Origin: an uncultured Saprospiraceae bacterium
Lineage (GTDB): Bacteria; Bacteroidota; Bacteroidia; Chitinophagales; Saprospiraceae
Reading direction: 5' to 3'
NCBI GenBank assembly: GCA_937921775.1
Contig: CAKZUK010000131.1
Location: 1-37,229 of the forward strand
Length of the DNA: 37,229 nucleotides
In this document: positions 33,685 to 37,229 of the stretch, piece by piece
Layout: the number at the start of each line of letters is the position of its first letter
Numbering within the stretch: position 1 is the stretch's first letter
The notes under the pieces: model-generated
Database searches by the model: none
What the model was told of the DNA's origin: nothing
The model's input: the letters and a program-made list of their open reading frames with translations, nothing else
Translations under genes and position numbers: made by a program

Positions 33685-34233
33685 ATGAACAAATTACTCG
33701 TTTTACTTTTTTGCTTTTTGTCAATGCCTCTGATTTCTGAAGCGCAATGGCTGACGGGAATGCGCACCTACTATAGTGACGACTTCAGGGAATGGCTCAT
33801 CTATACAGATGAGGAGGACATGGAAGGTAACTTGAATATGCGTTGGAAATCACAAAATAATTGGTCGGAATGGGATTATAGTATCGGTGATTTGTCTGGT
33901 ACGATTCGTGCGACTTTCCCAAGCGATCCGAGTCAGTTCGAAATTAGAGGAGATGGGCTCACGATAACTGCACGTAGATTATTTGCCAATGATTTCCGCG
34001 AATGGCGCATCACCGATAATGAAACGACTCTGGTTTTCAAAACCAAATGGGGTAACAATACCAACGAATGGACAGTCCGCGATGAAAAGAAAGGTAGCTT
34101 CGAAATGGAAACAGAATGGGAGGGTGATCCTCGCGACTGGCGTATAGAGGATGAAATGGATGAAGAGGTTAGTTTGCAGATGAAGGTGGCTATGATTTTT
34201 TTGGCGGTTTATCATGCTTCTCCTCATGAGTAA
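33685..34233 (+). CDS. Small secreted protein of six W-repeats, function unknown
   Basis: The protein has 182 residues from ATG 33685; the frame runs upstream to 33514, but that part has no signal peptide or good start. The signal peptide is cleaved near S-E-A-Q (21). The mature protein is about six units of 21-27 residues built on [DN]-x-x-[EQ]-[WF]-x-[IV]-x-[DG], then x-[LIF]-x-[MT]-x-[TR]-x-W. Clear examples are D-F-R-E-W-L-I-Y, D-F-R-E-W-R-I-T-D, N-T-N-E-W-T-V-R-D and D-P-R-D-W-R-I-E-D. A beta-rich repeat fold is likely. No known family. The gap upstream (33397-33684) shows only a near -7 box (TATCTTTA, 33611). A double inverted repeat follows 2 nt after the stop. Confidence 0.75.
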   Translation: MNKLLVLLFCFLSMPLISEAQWLTGMRTYYSDDFREWLIYTDEEDMEGNLNMRWKSQNNWSEWDYSIGDLSGTIRATFPSDPSQFEIRGDGLTITARRLFANDFREWRITDNETTLVFKTKWGNNTNEWTVRDEKKGSFEMETEWEGDPRDWRIEDEMDEEVSLQMKVAMIFLAVYHASPHE

Positions 34234-34235
34234 TT

Positions 34236-34348
34236 AAATGTAAAACCGCAAAAGTTAAAATGTAAAAGTTTACCCTCGAACGTAAACAAATCTCTTATAT
34301 CTCTAGTTTCAGGCACTTTTACATTTATCATTTTTCGGTTTTACATTT
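34236..34348. repeat. Nested inverted repeat between convergent genes
   Basis: The outer arms AAATGTAAAACCG (34236-34248) and CGGTTTTACATTT (34336-34348) are exact complements. The inner arms AAATGTAAAAGT (34258-34269) and ACTTTTACATTT (34315-34326) are also exact. Interior loops of 9 nt on each side separate them, and the apical part is 45 nt. The element may act as a bidirectional terminator or be a small palindromic mobile element. Confidence 0.8.
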
Positions 34349-34361
34349 GAGCAGTTCTCCA

Positions 34362-34814
34362 CTACTCCATTATCTGAGCCGAATGTATCTTCGCTTTTAC
34401 CTTCTCAATTACCTTTTCAATCTTTCCTTTTTCATCAATCACGAAAGTGACGCGGTGTACACCATCAAAGGTTCTTCCCATAAATTTCTTAGGGCCCCAA
34501 ACACCATAAGCTTCCATTGTTGTTCGCTCTGTATCTGCGAGTAGCGGAAACGGGAGTTCGTACTTTTCGATGAAGTTGGTGTGCTTTTTAGAGCTGTCCG
34601 GGCTGACCCCTAACAGTTCGTAACCATTTTCCTTTAGGTCATCGTAGTTATCCCGTAAGTTGCAAGCTTCTACCGTACAAGTTGGAGTATTATCTTTTGG
34701 ATAAAAAAACAAAGCTAATTTTTTTCCTTTGAAATCTTTGAGTTTAATGGTATTCCCATTCTCATCTACTCCTTCAAAATTTGGAGCTTTGTCACCTACT
34801 TTTAAATGTGTCAT
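34362..34814 (-). CDS. bcp: Thioredoxin-dependent thiol peroxidase (Bcp/PrxQ)
   Basis: The protein has 150 residues. It reduces hydroperoxides with thiols from thioredoxin. The peroxidatic Cys46 and resolving Cys51 are in P-K-D-N-T-P-T-C-T-V-E-A-C, the atypical 2-Cys PrxQ/Bcp arrangement with a 4-residue spacing. K-V-G-D-K-A-P-N-F and F-F-Y-P-K-D are standard family blocks; V-H-R-V-T-F-V-I-D is the later strand. The protein is cytosolic. A dispersed repeat (34835-34918) separates it from the M23 peptidase gene upstream on the same strand. Confidence 0.97.
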   Translation of the reverse strand: MTHLKVGDKAPNFEGVDENGNTIKLKDFKGKKLALFFYPKDNTPTCTVEACNLRDNYDDLKENGYELLGVSPDSSKKHTNFIEKYELPFPLLADTERTTMEAYGVWGPKKFMGRTFDGVHRVTFVIDEKGKIEKVIEKVKAKIHSAQIME

Positions 34815-34834
34815 GTTTATTTTTTTTGAGGCCG

Positions 34835-34918
34835 TTAACTATTAGCTGTTAGCTGTTGGCTTTCCTCTTACGCGTTTGTGGGGAAGTCAACAACTAAGAG
34901 CCAAAAGCTAAAAGCCAG
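34835..34918. repeat. Inverted repeat, dispersed family 2, copy b
   Basis: TTAGCTGTTGGCTTTCCTC is followed after about 17 nt by GGGGAAGTCAACAACTAAGA and GCCAAAAGCTAA. It can fold as an imperfect hairpin. The order of words matches that at 29762-29835. Confidence 0.45.
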
Positions 34919-34922
34919 TAAA

Positions 34923-36641
34923 CTATCGTTTAAAATCTCTTTTAAAAACTTTCTTATTGCCGCAGCTATCTTCCACAGTTAAACGCAAAACATGGGCTCC
35001 TGGTTTAATAGATCCATCAAAACGATGCGTAATCATGTCATTTTTCGCATCATATTCCATTAAAATCCATTTTCCATCCACTGTAGCTCTATAATCGAGG
35101 TAAGTTACATTTTTAGCCGCCTTAAAGTTATCCGTTATTTTGAAAGACATGGTATTAAAACCTTTCATGTTGGATTTAAAATTTTTGGGAATGATCTTCG
35201 GTGCTTCTGTATCCGTCATGATGGAGTAGTCGCCAAGATCGCGCACTTTTGTTTGTAGCTTTCCGTCTTTCCATTTTCCACCGCAGTTAGAGATTATATT
35301 CTTTTTGTCGCAATAGGCAATGAATGCTTTGCTTCGTAGCGAGTCAGGCAAACCCACCGGTTTGATCCCAATATCGAAATAACGGTGCACTGGCGTTTTG
35401 TAATTGTGTATATGATGGACCGACGAGTATACATTAGCTGATTTATCCCGAGTGGAATGATATTCCATATACAGATTCTCATAGAGACAGCGAGCAGGAA
35501 AATACAAATAAATCGATTCGTTGTTTATGATATTTTCTTCATTATAAGGAAGTAGGTAATTGTACGGGTTCGTATCAGCTGGTTTTACTTTTTTTCGTTT
35601 CACCCAAAATTCGAGTTTGGATTTATTTCCGCCAAGGTCTTCAGAAACCATAGTAATTTTTGACGCTTTGTTTTTGTGTAATTTTATAACCCCATCGTTT
35701 TTCTGCTCAGGATAAATTGATAGGCGATTTCCCGGAAGGGTGTAACATCGATTGAAATAACTTTTCTTAGCCACTTGTTCTTCGTAGTCCAAGTGCGCAT
35801 TAATGTAGCGGCTTTCGCCAAAATCAAAAGTTTCCATTTCAAAGCTGTAAATCAAATCATCATCTTGGTACATGCTGACTGCGTAGACACCATTCCAGTT
35901 GGAGGTGCTATTCATGTTGTCATAGGTTTTCAAACCAAAACCAGTTCGCCAAGCACTTAATGAAATCGTGTCGCCTTTGATTCGATATTTACCACCGGAC
36001 TGAATCGGTTTATACGTTTTTGTTCTAGTGGTTTCTCTTTTATCATTTAGGAAATACACTTTTAGCTCGTTGATCATTGGTGCGCGGGTGTCCTTTATTT
36101 GCAAACCAAAGAGCAATGGATTGATTGGCTTCTCTGTACCACTATCTCTAATTTCAAAATGCAGGTGTGGTCCATAAGAACGTCCGGACAAACCGAGTGT
36201 CCCTATCTTTTCTGAATGCGTAAATTTAAATTTCCCAACTTCAGGATACAGATCGACTTCAAAGGACTTTTTCTGATACTGTGCATTTTTTACATATTCT
36301 TCCAATTCAGGTGTAAACTTATGGAGGTGTGCATAAACGGAGGTATAGCCATTGGGATGACTGATGTACAATACCTTTCCGTAACTTCCTGATTGCATTT
36401 TTACGCGAGACACGTAGCCATCTGCTACTGCGAATATGGCTTGCCCTATTTTACCGTTGACTGCTTTGATGTCGATGCCTGCGTGCAAGTGGTTGGGGCG
36501 AAGTTCACCAAAAGTTCCTGACAACCTAATTTCATGATTGACGGGTGATCGGAAGTAATTTTGTGGGTATTCTTTACGGTCTTTGCTGGCAAAGGCGAAG
36601 ATGCTGATCAATGTGATAAGTAGGAGAAAGCGTTGAATCAT
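34923..36641 (-). CDS. M23 family metallopeptidase (LytM domain), secreted
   Basis: The protein has 572 residues with a signal peptide (about 1-19). The LytM/M23 domain lies near the N-terminus. Zinc ligands are H53 and D57 in H-L-H-A-G-I-D, and H161 in G-P-H-L-H-F-E-I-R-D; H105 or H107 in V-Y-A-H-L-H and H159 complete the active site. All are present, so it is probably an active peptidoglycan endopeptidase in the periplasm. The remaining 400 residues are beta-rich Ig-like regions (for example E-D-L-G-G-N-K-S, then V-E-D-S-C-G-N-K at the end) of unknown role. The -7 box TATATTTG lies at 36664-36671 (minus), 22 nt before the ATG. Confidence 0.93.
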   Translation of the reverse strand: MIQRFLLLITLISIFAFASKDRKEYPQNYFRSPVNHEIRLSGTFGELRPNHLHAGIDIKAVNGKIGQAIFAVADGYVSRVKMQSGSYGKVLYISHPNGYTSVYAHLHKFTPELEEYVKNAQYQKKSFEVDLYPEVGKFKFTHSEKIGTLGLSGRSYGPHLHFEIRDSGTEKPINPLLFGLQIKDTRAPMINELKVYFLNDKRETTRTKTYKPIQSGGKYRIKGDTISLSAWRTGFGLKTYDNMNSTSNWNGVYAVSMYQDDDLIYSFEMETFDFGESRYINAHLDYEEQVAKKSYFNRCYTLPGNRLSIYPEQKNDGVIKLHKNKASKITMVSEDLGGNKSKLEFWVKRKKVKPADTNPYNYLLPYNEENIINNESIYLYFPARCLYENLYMEYHSTRDKSANVYSSVHHIHNYKTPVHRYFDIGIKPVGLPDSLRSKAFIAYCDKKNIISNCGGKWKDGKLQTKVRDLGDYSIMTDTEAPKIIPKNFKSNMKGFNTMSFKITDNFKAAKNVTYLDYRATVDGKWILMEYDAKNDMITHRFDGSIKPGAHVLRLTVEDSCGNKKVFKRDFKR

Positions 36642-36663
36642 TACTGAGATTTATTTGTTGGGG

Positions 36664-36671
36664 CAAATATA
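36664..36671 (-). promoter_or_regulatory. -7 box of the M23 gene
   Basis: CAAATATA on the plus strand is TATATTTG on the minus strand, a full match to TAnnTTTG, 22 nt before the start. The leader would be about 16 nt. A -33 box is not obvious. Confidence 0.5.
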
Positions 36672-36681
36672 GGTATTTTTT

Positions 36682-36812
36682 GAGACCACTGCGCTGAGAG
36701 ACTTCTCTCGACCGTGACACCCAATCGGAGTGCCTTAGCAGGAAGTCTCTCAGCGAAGCGATCTCTCAGGCATGCCGCCAGTATGACGCTCTCTCAGCAA
36801 AGCGATCTCATT
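36682..36812. repeat. Dispersed repeat (family 1), copy c, with 14-bp inverted repeat
   Basis: CGCTGAGAGACTTC (36692-36705) and GAAGTCTCTCAGCG (36742-36755) are exact complements. The word CTCAGC[GA]AAGCGATCTC occurs twice, ending at 36765 and 36809. It resembles elements at 10397-10470 and 11955-12190. It fills the 173-bp gap between the M23 gene and the T9SS protein gene. Confidence 0.6.
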
Positions 36813-36814
36813 GA

Positions 36815-37229
36815 CTAATGGCTGACCACAAGCGGTTGCCGATAATGAAAGCCATCTTTATTTATAATTTCTAAATGATACAATCCTGTCGGAAGGTTAG
36901 CGACTTCGATTTTTATTTGCTGTTGTATAAGCTGTTGGGCTTGCTTTCGCAAAACACCGTTGAGGTCATATAAAATCCAACTTGTGATTGGTGCAACTGT
37001 GTTTGCAATATGAATATGTACTGATTCGTTGGCAGGATTGGGAAAAACTTTATACTGGTTTGAGAGGGTATTAATTTCTTCTATTGGTGTTAGTTGTTCA
37101 AAGTCGATGGGAGTACCCCATTCTTCTGATCCTTTTTTGTAGTAGACTAGATTTTTGTTATAAAAATCGGAAAAGATATATTCATATCTCGACCATAAGC
37201 CCAAACAAGTCATGTATTGCTGCAAACCT
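36815..37229 (-). CDS. T9SS cargo protein, 5' end outside the window
   Basis: The frame is open to the window edge, so only the last 138 or so residues are seen; the TTG at 37225 is not a real start. After a short aromatic-rich stretch (S-R-Y-E-Y-I-F-S-D-F-Y-N-K-N), the final 75 residues are a T9SS type A sorting domain with V-F-P-N-P-A-N-E, Y-D-L-N-G-V and L-P-T-G-L-Y-H-L, ending P-L-V-V-S-H. The protein is expected to be exported and its tail cleaved. The nature of the N-terminal part cannot be told. Confidence 0.85.
   Translation of the reverse strand, partial: GLQQYMTCLGLWSRYEYIFSDFYNKNLVYYKKGSEEWGTPIDFEQLTPIEEINTLSNQYKVFPNPANESVHIHIANTVAPITSWILYDLNGVLRKQAQQLIQQQIKIEVANLPTGLYHLEIINKDGFHYRQPLVVSH

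Overview
The window reads as a chromosomal stretch from a low-to-mid GC member of the Bacteroidota, most like the Saprospiria/Lewinella side of the phylum. This rests on T9SS C-terminal sorting domains with 'FPNP' motifs, a SprB-type repeat adhesin, a FadL/OmpP1-type protein next to proline--tRNA ligase, a DUF3127 OB-fold protein, an HTH_34 regulator, and promoters of the TAnnTTTG type. No rRNA, tRNA, CRISPR array, IS element or phage gene was recognised. This is inferred from protein families only.

Layout. 1-6630 (+): a truncated WG-repeat protein, a TIGR03032-type protein, and two secreted T9SS cargo proteins, an FG-GAP protein with a very long signal-peptide N-region and a SprB-repeat protein. 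Both cargo genes end in strong hairpin terminators. 6700-11952 (+): a membrane protein plus HTH_34 regulator, then a run of four genes (COQ4-like, MpaB/DUF2236 oxygenase-like, DUF1361, DUF4173). The two transcription units start with an almost identical 26-bp palindromic element, so I infer one small regulon. 12248-14829 (+): an HD-domain/PycTM fusion, a ferritin with a full ferroxidase site, and a DUF2007 protein. 14830-15396 is intergenic and rich in palindromes, with a possible 29-aa membrane miniprotein. 15397-17183 (+): a helical protein of unknown function and a 42-codon ORF.

17256-20118 (-): tyrosine/homogentisate catabolism (marR-hmgA-hppD) with a palindromic operator candidate before marR. 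20180-20490: a three-copy ~98-bp tandem repeat. 20551-24489 (-): a secreted protein with a very basic linker, a FadL-like outer-membrane protein, and a low-complexity secreted polyampholyte. 25029-26495 (+): proS. 26633-28980 (-): two overlapping lipoprotein genes, one with a HExxH zincin domain, flanked by direct copies of a terminator element. This looks like an inserted cassette, possibly an effector/partner pair. 29382-32502 (+): an ArsC-fold protein lacking the usual Cys, the DUF3127 protein with an SSB-like DDDLPF tip, and a UPF1/IGHMBP2-like helicase. 32506-37229: a YD-like secreted protein (-), a short secreted protein of six W-repeats (+), thiol peroxidase bcp (-), an M23 peptidase (-), and a truncated T9SS cargo protein (-).

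The most novel-looking items are the HTH_34/COQ4/MpaB regulon, the zincin lipoprotein cassette with its orphan terminator copy, the HD-PycTM fusion without a neighbouring cyclase, the W-repeat protein, and several non-coding inverted or tandem repeat elements. Promoter and terminator calls were made by eye.
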